From: Cyanothece sp. UBA12306
GTDB taxonomy: Bacteria > Cyanobacteriota > Cyanobacteriia > Cyanobacteriales > Microcystaceae
Direction: 5' to 3'
DNA length: 17,204 bases
Assembly: GCA_003448685.1 (NCBI GenBank)
Contig: DLXW01000209.1
Coordinates: 1 to 17,204 of the forward strand
The first letter of the stretch is position 1; each line of letters opens with the position of its first letter. The notes beneath the pieces were generated by a model. That model searched no databases, was not told where the DNA came from, and saw only the letters and a list, made by a program, of their open reading frames with translations. Shown one piece after another: positions 1 through 8,312 of the stretch. The position numbers and the translations under genes are program-made.

Positions 1-3000
1 AGAACCCTTCACCACTAGGGTTAATGCCCCTGTATGGGACACGGAAACTGCCTCTGAGGGGATTTCTGGCTTACCATCGATTCGTCGAGTCACAGTCAAC
101 TTCTGACTTCCCATAAGGGCGCGATCGCTTCTTACTCGACGTTCTACGGTGGCATCTTCATCGATAATTAGGGTTAGATTAGCATCGGGGACAACTTTCT
201 TAATATTGCGTTCTAAATAGGTGGGTAATAGATGAGAAATCCAAGGATCATCGGTATTTTTATGTTTAATAATTTGCAGTTCTAATCCTTGCCAAATCTC
301 TAAGATATTGCCATCACTATCAAACACGGTTAAGTCATAGATGAAAGTATCATCAAAGTGTTTTCTTTCCTTCGCTGAAACAAATTGATTTTTGCTGTTG
401 TTAACCCCATAAATGGTTAACTTTTCGATGCCTGTAGGTAAAATTGTGGCATGGGGAACACAAGCTTGTAAAGCATGAATTACAGCATCCCTTGCCCCTG
501 GATCACCTAACAGTAATGAGTGGGGTAAATAGCGACTAAACCATTCTAGTTCGGTTTTAGTTTCAATTTCTGCTACACATTCAGTAGCGATAAGATGTTG
601 ATAATTTGTTATCCGTTGAAAACGTCCTTGATGAAACAATAATTCACCATACAAATGTTGTTGTGGATCAAGATTATTTTGGATTTTGGATTGTGGATTG
701 TGGATTGTGGATTTTGGCTCATTATTGACTTTTTCTTGGCTTAAAATAGCTTCAAAATGATCGATGGTAAATCCAGTTTGTTCGCTACGAATTACAGTTT
801 TAATCTTTCCTGATGGGTACATTAAAGCTGCTATCCGAATTTTTAAAGGTTGATCATCACAGACAACAATGGGGCGATTAAATTTGACAGATTCAAAGCT
901 AATTTTATCCCCTAAATTAGGCATTAATGCTGTGGCAACTTGAGTCATTGCTTCTAAACCCATCACCCCAGGAAAGATATATTCTCCTTCATAAACATGA
1001 TCTTTGAGGTAAGGATCATTATCCAGGGATAATTCAACATCAACAATTAATTCTATCCCAGGATAAAATACTCTTTTTTGTTCTAAAAAGCGGAAAAAAG
1101 GTAACTCTAAGGATTCTATTTCTAGGGTTGCAGGTTCTCCAAACCTTCCTGAAACAATAACCGTTGTCCCATCAAGAGATTGACTCATCAAACGACGTAA
1201 GATATTAATACCTTGATCAGGAGGAATAGGTGTAATTCCTTGCTGCATTAAACTATCAATTCGTCCTAATTTTTCTCCCATTCCTACCCCAGACCAAACT
1301 GACCATGCTAGATTAAGACAGTGACAATGGGGATGATTGTGTTTGAATTGCGCAACACGATGACCTAACCATTCATTAGCTAACCCATAGTCTGCTTCTC
1401 CAGGTAATCCGGTTTCGGCAATAATGGAACCAAAGGTGATTAAATGTTTTAAAGTATCAGGGTTGATGGAAGCTAGAATATGGTTTAATCCCTGTACTTT
1501 TGGGGCTAAAGTAGCTAAAAATCCCTCTTTTTCAAGATTTTGGATTAATTTAGGTTGATTTATTCCTGCACCATGGATAATAGCTGTGATCGTTCCTAAC
1601 TCCCTTTCTATTTGAGTTAAAGACTCCCTCACCTTGTTTGCATTGGTGATATCGACGGAAACATAGATTACCTGAATACCAAAGGACTGCATTCGCGCTA
1701 AATTATGAGCCAATTCGCCATCATTTTCCGGTTTAGAACGCCCTAAAAGGGCAAGACGTACCCCAGTATCTTTTGCTATGGATAAAGCGCATTCCGCAGC
1801 TATTCCTTTCCCTCCTCCGGTGACGCAAAGAACATCACTGGGGGACAGGGAGACGGGAGTGTGGGAAGGGTTGGGAGACAAAGGAGTAGAGGAAGACTCG
1901 GAAGAAACATTAACTTCTGACTGCTGACTGCTGACTTCTGACTTCAAAAGGCGCGATCGCCTGATCCCGTTTGTGTCATAATAGGCTTCGGTGTAATTTT
2001 CTACCGCTAATGCTTCGGTGATGATCCAATTAATGGTATCGGGATGATTAAGAGGAACATCTACAACACAAACTTTGAGATTAGGGTTCTCTAAATAAAG
2101 AGTTCTTGCGAAAGATGCAGCACTGTAACCATGTTGCACTAAAATAAAGCTATTTTGCTCATTAATAGCAATTTTAGCTCCTTCTAATAGGTTATCAATA
2201 ATCTGTTCCTGGGGATGGGAAGGAAGACAAACGACTACCCCATTACCCTCATACTCAGATAATTTTGCTTCTAAAGGACTCTTTAAAGCATAATCTACAG
2301 GTGCAATGACGCGCCATTGGGAAGCAGTAGAGTTAGGGATAGGAAGGGAAGTATTTAAGGGATATTTGACTAAATCTACTGTAAAAGTACGAATCCAAGA
2401 GTCTACACCTAAAGGAAGCCTTTCTTTGGGTTTTATATCTTTAGTTTGCCCTAAATCTGTTAATGCTTGAGCAATATCACCTACCGTTGCGTTAGCATAA
2501 TCTGTCGGAGATACTGGAGTAGACAAACCTAAACGACGGGACGCTTCAGCAACTAATTGACCCACACTGATAGAATTAAGGTGTAAATCTCCTAACAAAC
2601 GATAATTTTCTTCTATAGTTGCTATGGGTAACTCTGTTTTTTCTGCAATTATTTGACGAATACAGTTGAGGGGTGATTCGTCATTATTGTTTGCTACAGA
2701 AACATCTTCAGAAATATCTTTATTGTCTGAGTTAGTGACTAGTGTTTCTGTTATTGTATCTTGATTATCTTCTCTGGACTGATCAATCGTATTTTGGGGT
2801 GCTAACTCACAAGGATTAACAAAAAACTTGGGTTGATAATCAAGATTAAATGGTTTAGTAAACCTTTCCTTAAATAATTCCTCATGGTTAAGATCAACAC
2901 CTAAGATAAAAGCAGTAGCTACTGTTTTCCATAACCCCTTCAGGGAGTTACTACCACTATCCAAAGAGACTACCCCAACCTGAGAAAAACTAGCTACAAT

Positions 3001-5544
3001 TCGACCTAAAATATGTCCTGGTCCCACTTCAATAAATAAGTCTACATCTTGTTCAGCTAAAGAGACAGCATCAAGAAAACGAACGGGAGAAGTTATTTGT
3101 TTGATCAACAGCGATCGCAAATCATCTTCTGGGGTTAATGGTTGTCCCGTGACAGTAGAAATTACCGACTTTTGTATGGGAAAAAAGGCTTGATTTTGTA
3201 GGTAGTTATCTAAGGGTACAACAGCTTGAGAAACTAGGGGAGAATGGAAAGCATGGGAAACTGGTAACAAAACGGTTTTTATGCTTTTTTTAGCAGCTTT
3301 TTTGATAACATCTTTGACCCCTAAATCTTCTCCAGAGACAATTGTTTGTTGCGGTGAATTAACTCCTGCAATGACGACAATACGACCATTCAATAACCCT
3401 TTAACTGTTGCTTCATTGGTGCCAATACTGGCCATTTTTCCGGTAGCGTCACCTAATTCTTCCATAGCTTTTCCCCTTACCTTAGCTAGACTAATTAAGT
3501 CGTTTTCATCAAAAACACCCGCCCAATGTAAAGCGCATAATTCCCCTAAGCTATTTCCCACAGAAAGATCAGCTTTAATTCCAAATTTATCTAATATGTT
3601 TAACCCAGCAATAGTAGAGGTAACGATAGCAGGTTGGGCAATTTTGGTTGATATTTTATTCGTATTTTTTGACAAATTTGCTTTGTCATATAAACTTTTA
3701 ATTTGAGAAAATCGATCTTGCCAAACTCCTCCACTAATAGACACAGGGGCAGATTGTCCAGGAAATAAAAAGCCTATTTTAGGAGTTTTATTTTTATTAC
3801 CTAAAAAGACATAATCAGAATATTGATTATTATCATTTTTTCCATCTATTAATAAAATCAATTCTTTTAAATGATTAGTAAATTCTTCTGAATTACTAGC
3901 AATAATAGCAGAGCGAACTGAAAAATTAAGATCTATTTTTTTATTCAATTCTGCTGCCAAATCTCCTAATTCAGCAGAAGACAAGCTATAACTAAACTCT
4001 AACAATTTATTAGCTTTAGTTCTTAACTCTTTCTTAGTTTTAGCAGACAAAAGAATTAACTCATAATCTTGATAGCTACTAATTAACTTTTGTTCGTTGA
4101 GTGTCAATTTTTGACGACGAATACCTCCCAAACCTTCTAAAACAATATGGGTATTAATTCCCCCAAAACCCATGGCACTAACTCCAGCACGAAAATACTG
4201 ATTATTAGTCCACAATTTACCTAAATTATTAACCTGTAAAACAGAATCATTTTTAGTTAATAAATCATGGGGAGTTTCACATCCGGTTGTTGGGGGAAGT
4301 ATTTGGCTATAAACAGCCATTGTTGCCTTAATTAAACCTGCTATTCCCGCAGCAGCTTTAGTGTGTCCTATGTTAGCTTTAATTGAACCGATATAACTAG
4401 GTTCACAAGAAACATTTTTCTGTTTTTTAGTTTCTTCAATAGCACGAGAAAGCACTTGTAATTCTACCTCATCACCTACAGGTGTTCCCGTCCCATGTCC
4501 CTCAAAATAGCTAACTGTATCAACCCCAAAACCTGCACGACGATAAGCACGTTTTATCGCTAATAATTGTCCCTCAACTTCAGGTCTTGTCATTCCTCCA
4601 TTACCATCAGAAGAAATACCCCAACCTCGAATCACAGCATAGATGCGTTTTTGTTGTTCTAAAGCATCTTCATAACGCATTAATACGACAAAACCACAAC
4701 CTTCACCAGGGATAAAACCCGCAGATTTTTTATCATAAACGCGCATCTGGTTTTCTGCTAATGCACCCACTTTAGCAAAACCGACCAATTCAAAGGGATC
4801 AATGCTTAAATCTACCCCTCCTGCTAAGACAACATCGAGATCACCTGTTAATAACTGATTACAAGCATTGGCTACTGCTAATAAAGAAGAACTACAAGCA
4901 CCATCAATAACATAACCTCCCCCTTTCAGATTATAATGATTACAGATTCTTCCCGCAATTGTATTAGATAAATTGCCTGCTAAAGATTCCTCTCCAATAG
5001 GTTCAAAAGGTTCCTTATATTTTACTTCTAACTTCTTGAGAAATAGTTTGATTTCCTCACAAGAAAACCCTTGATCAATCAAATGAGATTTAACTATACG
5101 ACGAACATAAGGCCAACGTAACCTTAATGTATTAGCGCGAGAAAATTCTCCAGTTAAGGTATTACCTAATAACACCCCTGTGGTTTCATGAGGTAAATTA
5201 TTACCATCTATAAAATCTGCATCAGCTAATGCTTTAGCTGCCATATCCAAAGCTAACCAATGCACTAAATCTGTGGCACGAAATGTGCTACCAACTACCC
5301 GAAAAGCAATCCGATCAAAATTATATCCGTCTATTACTGCAACTTGCTGGGAATAAATAGCATCAGGAGTAGATTTATCAGGAGAAAAATAATCATTTAA
5401 CGATAATCTTTCTTCTGGAAATTTACGAAAAGCACGGCGTTTTGCTAAAACATTTGCCCATAATTCCTGAGGGTTTTTAGCATCAGGATATTGACAAGAC
5501 ATACCAACAATAGCAATTTGAGGATTAGGGAACTGAGTATTCAT
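1..5544 (-). CDS. pksE: Enediyne-type iterative type I polyketide synthase (PKSE), 3' end outside window
   Basis: 1848 codons are open from the ATG at 5544 to the window edge, so the gene is cut near its C-terminus; known PKSEs are about 1900-2000 residues. Domains seen: KS (about 5-465) with GACSSS, Cys217, EGHGTGTP His350 and NIGHTKAAAG His394; AT (from FLFPGQ at about 591) with GNSLGE Ser665 and AFHS His767; ACP with LHLNSISVGQ, Ser991; KR with VTGGGKGI (1241-1248) and Ser1373/Tyr1386/Asn1390; double-hotdog DH with HVYEGEYIFP His1516 and RDAVIHALQ Asp1686; then GKPEIP...VSVSH at about 1825-1837, the beginning of an Sfp-like PPTase. KS-AT-ACP-KR-DH-PPTase and the EFSRAN...LRLRWPYVRR segment are PKSE hallmarks. 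An AAGGAG Shine-Dalgarno lies 7 nt before the ATG. The family builds a linear polyene iteratively on its own ACP. Oddities: Asn in place of His next to the AT serine, and repeat-derived linkers at 1199-1237 and 1609-1625. A heterocyst-glycolipid or PUFA synthase is less likely because of the domain order and neighbours. Confidence 0.93.
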   Translation of the reverse strand, partial: MNTQFPNPQIAIVGMSCQYPDAKNPQELWANVLAKRRAFRKFPEERLSLNDYFSPDKSTPDAIYSQQVAVIDGYNFDRIAFRVVGSTFRATDLVHWLALDMAAKALADADFIDGNNLPHETTGVLLGNTLTGEFSRANTLRLRWPYVRRIVKSHLIDQGFSCEEIKLFLKKLEVKYKEPFEPIGEESLAGNLSNTIAGRICNHYNLKGGGYVIDGACSSSLLAVANACNQLLTGDLDVVLAGGVDLSIDPFELVGFAKVGALAENQMRVYDKKSAGFIPGEGCGFVVLMRYEDALEQQKRIYAVIRGWGISSDGNGGMTRPEVEGQLLAIKRAYRRAGFGVDTVSYFEGHGTGTPVGDEVELQVLSRAIEETKKQKNVSCEPSYIGSIKANIGHTKAAAGIAGLIKATMAVYSQILPPTTGCETPHDLLTKNDSVLQVNNLGKLWTNNQYFRAGVSAMGFGGINTHIVLEGLGGIRRQKLTLNEQKLISSYQDYELILLSAKTKKELRTKANKLLEFSYSLSSAELGDLAAELNKKIDLNFSVRSAIIASNSEEFTNHLKELILLIDGKNDNNQYSDYVFLGNKNKTPKIGFLFPGQSAPVSISGGVWQDRFSQIKSLYDKANLSKNTNKISTKIAQPAIVTSTIAGLNILDKFGIKADLSVGNSLGELCALHWAGVFDENDLISLAKVRGKAMEELGDATGKMASIGTNEATVKGLLNGRIVVIAGVNSPQQTIVSGEDLGVKDVIKKAAKKSIKTVLLPVSHAFHSPLVSQAVVPLDNYLQNQAFFPIQKSVISTVTGQPLTPEDDLRSLLIKQITSPVRFLDAVSLAEQDVDLFIEVGPGHILGRIVASFSQVGVVSLDSGSNSLKGLWKTVATAFILGVDLNHEELFKERFTKPFNLDYQPKFFVNPCELAPQNTIDQSREDNQDTITETLVTNSDNKDISEDVSVANNNDESPLNCIRQIIAEKTELPIATIEENYRLLGDLHLNSISVGQLVAEASRRLGLSTPVSPTDYANATVGDIAQALTDLGQTKDIKPKERLPLGVDSWIRTFTVDLVKYPLNTSLPIPNSTASQWRVIAPVDYALKSPLEAKLSEYEGNGVVVCLPSHPQEQIIDNLLEGAKIAINEQNSFILVQHGYSAASFARTLYLENPNLKVCVVDVPLNHPDTINWIITEALAVENYTEAYYDTNGIRRSRLLKSEVSSQQSEVNVSSESSSTPLSPNPSHTPVSLSPSDVLCVTGGGKGIAAECALSIAKDTGVRLALLGRSKPENDGELAHNLARMQSFGIQVIYVSVDITNANKVRESLTQIERELGTITAIIHGAGINQPKLIQNLEKEGFLATLAPKVQGLNHILASINPDTLKHLITFGSIIAETGLPGEADYGLANEWLGHRVAQFKHNHPHCHCLNLAWSVWSGVGMGEKLGRIDSLMQQGITPIPPDQGINILRRLMSQSLDGTTVIVSGRFGEPATLEIESLELPFFRFLEQKRVFYPGIELIVDVELSLDNDPYLKDHVYEGEYIFPGVMGLEAMTQVATALMPNLGDKISFESVKFNRPIVVCDDQPLKIRIAALMYPSGKIKTVIRSEQTGFTIDHFEAILSQEKVNNEPKSTIHNPQSKIQNNLDPQQHLYGELLFHQGRFQRITNYQHLIATECVAEIETKTELEWFSRYLPHSLLLGDPGARDAVIHALQACVPHATILPTGIEKLTIYGVNNSKNQFVSAKERKHFDDTFIYDLTVFDSDGNILEIWQGLELQIIKHKNTDDPWISHLLPTYLERNIKKVVPDANLTLIIDEDATVERRVRSDRALMGSQKLTVTRRIDGKPEIPSEAVSVSHTGALTLVVKGS
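681..717. repeat. Heptameric tandem repeat (STRR-like) inside the PKS DH region
   Basis: Five heptamers in a row, GGATTTT, three copies of GGATTGT, then GGATTTT, followed by GG. On the coding strand this reads as KSTIHNPQSKIQN (about residues 1611-1623). It falls between the two hotdog halves of the DH domain, after His1516 and just before the LYGELLFHQG segment, where a flexible linker is expected. Heptameric short tandem repeats are known from cyanobacterial genomes, mostly between genes. The reading frame stays open through it. Confidence 0.8.
1854..1868. repeat. Dispersed 15-bp repeat, copy in the PKS
   Basis: The 15-mer CGGGAGTGTGGGAAG is identical to 11859-11873 in the E3 gene. In both genes it is read in the same frame and gives Ser-His-Thr-Pro. 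Here it is part of a Ser/Pro-rich ACP-KR linker (about residues 1213-1237) that also contains a heptameric repeat. Confidence 0.7.
1911..1945. repeat. Heptameric tandem repeat (STRR-like) in the ACP-KR linker of the PKS
   Basis: On the coding strand four heptamers follow each other: AGTCAGA, AGTCAGC, AGTCAGC, AGTCAGA, then AGTTA. They are translated as KSEVSSQQSEV (about residues 1201-1211) in the linker before the KR Rossmann motif. The frame is preserved on both sides, so the repeat has become protein sequence and does not break the gene. Confidence 0.8.
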
Positions 5545-5569
5545 TTTTTATCTCCTTATTTTTATCCCA

Positions 5570-5601
5570 GATGTGACACAGATAAGATTTGGTGTTACAT
5601 C
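5570..5601 (-). promoter_or_regulatory. Inverted repeat in the E5-PKS intergenic leader
   Basis: GATGTGACAC (5570-5579) and GTGTTACATC (5592-5601) are complementary at 9 of 10 positions, with a 12-nt spacer. The element lies in the 74-bp gap between the E5 stop and the PKS start, ending about 25 nt before the ATG and about 13 nt before the Shine-Dalgarno. It could be a regulator operator (arm centres 22 bp apart, about two helical turns) or an mRNA hairpin between the two cistrons. No U-tract follows it, so it does not look like a classical terminator. The left arm matches a sequence just upstream of E5 (CCAGATGTGACA at 6580-6591). Confidence 0.45.
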
Positions 5602-5618
5602 ATGATTAAATGAGTATT

Positions 5619-6569
5619 TTAGTTAATTAACAATGGTTTTACTGAGTTATATTTCTGCTTAACTAGAGGGTTAAGATAATAAATTAAGCCCCGAATTAAA
5701 CAAACAAATGTTAGTCCAAAAAACATCCCAAAAACCACATGAAATAACATCAAAATGCCATAAGCAAGTCCTACAGAAAATCCAAAAAAGAGTTGACTTT
5801 TTGTGGTAATTGGTGTAGTACCTGGGTCACTAATCATATAGAAAGTAAACAGAACAAAAGCAACTCCTGTCATAGGTAATAACCCTGCTATTAATGGGGT
5901 TTCAAACCAATAACTTCTGATAGCTGCTTGAAAAATAAATCCGCCAATCCAACCTAAAATCAAAGGTAATTTATGGGTAAATCGAGCATTAAGAAAGGTT
6001 CCTGTACAAACAATAATTACTGGAAAAATCCAATCAGCCCAGCCATATAAATTTTCAGTAAATTGATAAGGGGGAGCAATTCCAATCCAAGGAAATAAAA
6101 GTAAAGTAACACTAATTCCAAAGTTAGAGGGATTTAAAAAATGCCGTAACTTATTGCCTATAGTAACTCGAAATAAATATTTTGAGGCAATAGCAACTGC
6201 TGCTGCAAATGCAATAGGAAATAATCGCTCATTGGCATATAAAAGCATAGCAACTGCTAATCCGGTAATATGAGCAGGTAAAAGAAAGTCAATAAATGTG
6301 GTTAGATTACCTAAGAAACGTGGTGCTTTACCAGTTTGAAAAGCTTCTACAGTTTCTAACAATAATTCCATGCCATAAGCTGCTAATAAAGACACAAAAG
6401 GTTGCGCCCAAGATTGCTCAAAACCGAGGAAAGTATGACCTAAAATATTGAGGAATGTAATAGCGATCGCAAAGCGACGTAATCCGGCCAGACGATTATT
6501 AGTTGTCTTCGCTTTGGCTTGAGGAATTGGGGTAAAATTGAAGCTAGATAATGATTGGGTAATTGTCAT
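5619..6569 (-). CDS. unbU: Enediyne biosynthesis membrane protein E5 / UnbU (RnfD/NqrB-like)
   Basis: A 316-residue multi-spanning membrane protein. Hydrophobic segments lie at about 32-48, 56-72, 97-112, 117-135, 150-166, 180-195, 202-217, 228-246 and 260-298. Segments such as RFAIAITFLNILGHTFLGFEQ (32-52), FLNPSNFGIS (144-153) and MISDPGTTP (245-253) fit the UnbU/E5 family, which resembles the RnfD/NqrB subunits of membrane redox pumps. E5 is one of the conserved accessory proteins of the enediyne warhead cassette; its exact reaction is not claimed here. It lies 74 bp upstream of the PKS on the same strand, as in known clusters. The start at 6569 is the first Met of the frame and overlaps the start of the divergent Uma2 gene; only a weak GGA lies upstream. 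Any promoter of its own must lie inside Uma2. Confidence 0.85.
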   Translation of the reverse strand: MTITQSLSSFNFTPIPQAKAKTTNNRLAGLRRFAIAITFLNILGHTFLGFEQSWAQPFVSLLAAYGMELLLETVEAFQTGKAPRFLGNLTTFIDFLLPAHITGLAVAMLLYANERLFPIAFAAAVAIASKYLFRVTIGNKLRHFLNPSNFGISVTLLLFPWIGIAPPYQFTENLYGWADWIFPVIIVCTGTFLNARFTHKLPLILGWIGGFIFQAAIRSYWFETPLIAGLLPMTGVAFVLFTFYMISDPGTTPITTKSQLFFGFSVGLAYGILMLFHVVFGMFFGLTFVCLIRGLIYYLNPLVKQKYNSVKPLLIN

Positions 6570-7215
6570 GACTTTGATTCCAGATGTGACAGAAGATGTG
6601 ATCGTTCCTTCTAGTGATTTGTTGAGTGATGAACCACCAATGGAAACTTATTTACACCTCCAACAGATGATTTTGTTAATCAAATGTTTAGAGTGGTATT
6701 GGCGAGATAGAATCGACTTCTTTGCTGCGGGAAATTTGACTATTTATTACAGTCCCCGTCAACGGAAATCTGAGCATTTTCGAGGCCCTGATTTTTTTGT
6801 GGTTTTAGATGTAGAAAAGAAACCTCGTAAAAGTTGGGTAGTGTGGGAAGAAGGGGGAAAATATCCTAATGTAATTGTGGAGATTTTATCGCCAACAACC
6901 GCAGAAACTGATCGAGGTTTAAAGAAAGAAATTTATCAAGATATTTTCCGCACTCCTGATTATTTTTGGTTTGATCCAGAAACTTTGGAGTTTCAAGGAT
7001 TTCAATTAATGGCTGGTCAATATCAAACAATAGAACCTAATGAAAACGGATGGTTATGGAGTAAACAGTTAGGGCTATATTTAGGAATTTATCATGACCA
7101 ATTGCGGTTTTTTACTCCCGAAGGAAAGTTAGTGTTAACCCCAGAAGAAACAGCAGAACATTTAGTTAATAAACTCCAAGAATTAGGGATTAATCCTGAT
7201 GAGATCAGCAGTTAA
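6568..7215 (+). CDS. Uma2 (DUF820) family protein, putative PD-(D/E)XK nuclease fold
   Basis: From the ATG at 6568 the product has 215 residues, usual for the Uma2 family that is greatly expanded in cyanobacteria. Family motifs: GPDFFVVLDVE (73-83), VIVEILSPTTAETD (102-115) and the following KK at 119-120, matching the PD...(D/E)xK nuclease-like core; then DYFWFDPETLEFQGF. Function in the cell is unknown for nearly all members. The frame also has an upstream TTG at 6538, but ATG 6568 fits the family length better; neither has a clear Shine-Dalgarno. The gene runs against the enediyne cassette and splits E4 from E5. Its stop is one base from the convergent stop of the PEP-CTERM gene, leaving no room for a terminator. 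I see no transposon ends around it. Confidence 0.85.
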   Translation: MTLIPDVTEDVIVPSSDLLSDEPPMETYLHLQQMILLIKCLEWYWRDRIDFFAAGNLTIYYSPRQRKSEHFRGPDFFVVLDVEKKPRKSWVVWEEGGKYPNVIVEILSPTTAETDRGLKKEIYQDIFRTPDYFWFDPETLEFQGFQLMAGQYQTIEPNENGWLWSKQLGLYLGIYHDQLRFFTPEGKLVLTPEETAEHLVNKLQELGINPDEISS

Positions 7216-7216
7216 T

Positions 7217-8095
7217 CTAAGCCTTGTCTTGTCGACCTTTCTTGCCTAATTTTCGTTTGAAGAATGTACCAAAACCTAACGCAGTAGCAGAACCGAGAAT
7301 GGTTAAAGGTTCGGGAACTGCTTCTGACACAATATGTGCAGGATTGGCATAATTTTCATGGGTATGTTCAATAATACCAACGGGAAAGAAATCGCTTTGG
7401 GTAGAGTCTAGATCTGTGTGAACATTAGCATTAATATCACCAACTAATCCTTCTACTTTTAACCCACGTTGATATTGCTTGCTCCATTCTCCGTTAGCAG
7501 ATAAGACAATAGAAAACTGATCACCATTACATTCAGCAGCAGTTAACACATCAGTACAAGAGAGAGCTACTGTCCCATCGACAGATTGGAAAGTAGGAAG
7601 AAAAGAGACTGTAAAGTTACTACTGAAAGTGTTATCTTCATTGATGGTTATAGTTCCTGTTGATGCTTTATTGGGATTGAGACCAACCAAAATATTAAAC
7701 AATGACCCATCACCAAGAAGATCAATAGAATTTTTACTGATCAATGATAGAGCAACAAGCTCAACAGAACTTATGCCAGATTCGCCGTCTTGAACATTAG
7801 TATCGAAGGTTACATCATCATATCGTCTGACAATGGTATCTGCAGTTCCCACACGGATGGGGTCACTTGAATCAGGGGGAGTCCATTTACTAAGGGGATT
7901 ACCGATAAACTCAACTTCACCAATAGGACCCCCAAAATCAAAGAATGAACCTTCTTGAGTTTGCCAATAATCAGAACCGCTAACAACTGTCAACGCGCTA
8001 GCTGACTCTGCAACTCCAAAAAAAGCGATCGCACTTAACCCTATAGCACCGATTAAACTACGGGTAACAAATTTCGGTGGATTTAAAACATTCAT
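7217..8095 (-). CDS. Secreted PEP-CTERM sorting-domain protein, paralog 1
   Basis: 292 residues. The N-terminal signal peptide has basic residues, the hydrophobic stretch SLIGAIGLSAIAFFGVAE and an ASA cleavage site at about 34/35. The C-terminus has VPEP (260-263), a short hydrophobic segment and the basic tail KRKLGKKGR, the PEP-CTERM/exosortase sorting pattern. The body is homologous over its length to the 8424-9290 product: FDFGGPIG (53-60), TADTIVRR, ALSLIS, NKASTGTITI, and FFPVGIIEH (236-244). Function of the body is unknown. Two Cys (180 and 189) could form a disulfide after export. An AAGGAG lies 9 nt before the ATG. It lies between E4 and E5 of the enediyne cassette in the same orientation, so co-transcription is possible. 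Confidence 0.88.
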   Translation of the reverse strand: MNVLNPPKFVTRSLIGAIGLSAIAFFGVAESASALTVVSGSDYWQTQEGSFFDFGGPIGEVEFIGNPLSKWTPPDSSDPIRVGTADTIVRRYDDVTFDTNVQDGESGISSVELVALSLISKNSIDLLGDGSLFNILVGLNPNKASTGTITINEDNTFSSNFTVSFLPTFQSVDGTVALSCTDVLTAAECNGDQFSIVLSANGEWSKQYQRGLKVEGLVGDINANVHTDLDSTQSDFFPVGIIEHTHENYANPAHIVSEAVPEPLTILGSATALGFGTFFKRKLGKKGRQDKA

Positions 8096-8112
8096 TGTTT
8101 CATGCTCCTTGT
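8025..8112. repeat. 88-bp direct repeat, copy A (5' end of PEP-CTERM paralog 1)
   Basis: This stretch covers the leader with its Shine-Dalgarno and the first codons, including the HIP1 octamer inside the signal-peptide coding region. It matches 8242-8329 at 85 of 88 positions by eye; the three differences lie near the signal-peptide end. A more diverged third version begins the gene at 8424-9290. The near identity of A and B points to a recent local duplication. Confidence 0.85.
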
Positions 8113-8147
8113 GTCAAATAAACATTGGCGGTTTAGTACAGAGTAAA

Positions 8148-8312
8148 TTACCTGTATCGGTCCAAATATCCTGAACTACACCACCTAAAAATGCGACCAG
8201 GATCTAGAGTGGCAGCAGTAGCTAAAAAACTGCCTAAAAAGGCGATCGCACTCAACCCCACAGCACCGATTAAACTACGGGTAACAAATTTCGGTGGATT
8301 TAAAACATTCAT
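8148..8312 (-). pseudogene. Truncated third PEP-CTERM copy (54-codon remnant)
   Basis: An ORF of 54 codons starts with the same leader, AAGGAG and signal-peptide codons as the gene downstream (MNVLNPPKFVTRSLIGAVGL...). After about residue 27 it loses all similarity, continues as LGSFLATAATLDPGRIFRW..., and ends at a TAA at 8148. It lacks the body and the PEP-CTERM tail. The simplest reading is a broken tandem duplicate left after a deletion. Expression as a short secreted peptide cannot be excluded, because its Shine-Dalgarno and start are intact. Confidence 0.7.

Noticed and set aside
681..1945. Repeats considered as CRISPR or as frameshift damage
   Set aside because: Units are 7 bp with no spacers, so not CRISPR. 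Codon-by-codon reading through both arrays keeps the PKS frame open with conserved domains on each side.
3281..3706. Plus-strand frame of 141 codons inside the PKS
   Set aside because: It is antisense to the AT domain, whose minus-strand reading contains catalytic motifs and a continuous family match. It has no homology or start signal of its own.
1..5544. Heterocyst glycolipid synthase (HglE) or PUFA synthase as identity of the PKS
   Set aside because: Domain order KS-AT-ACP-KR-DH with a C-terminal PPTase start, the LRLRWPYVRR segment and DUF1702/UnbV/UnbU neighbours point to PKSE.
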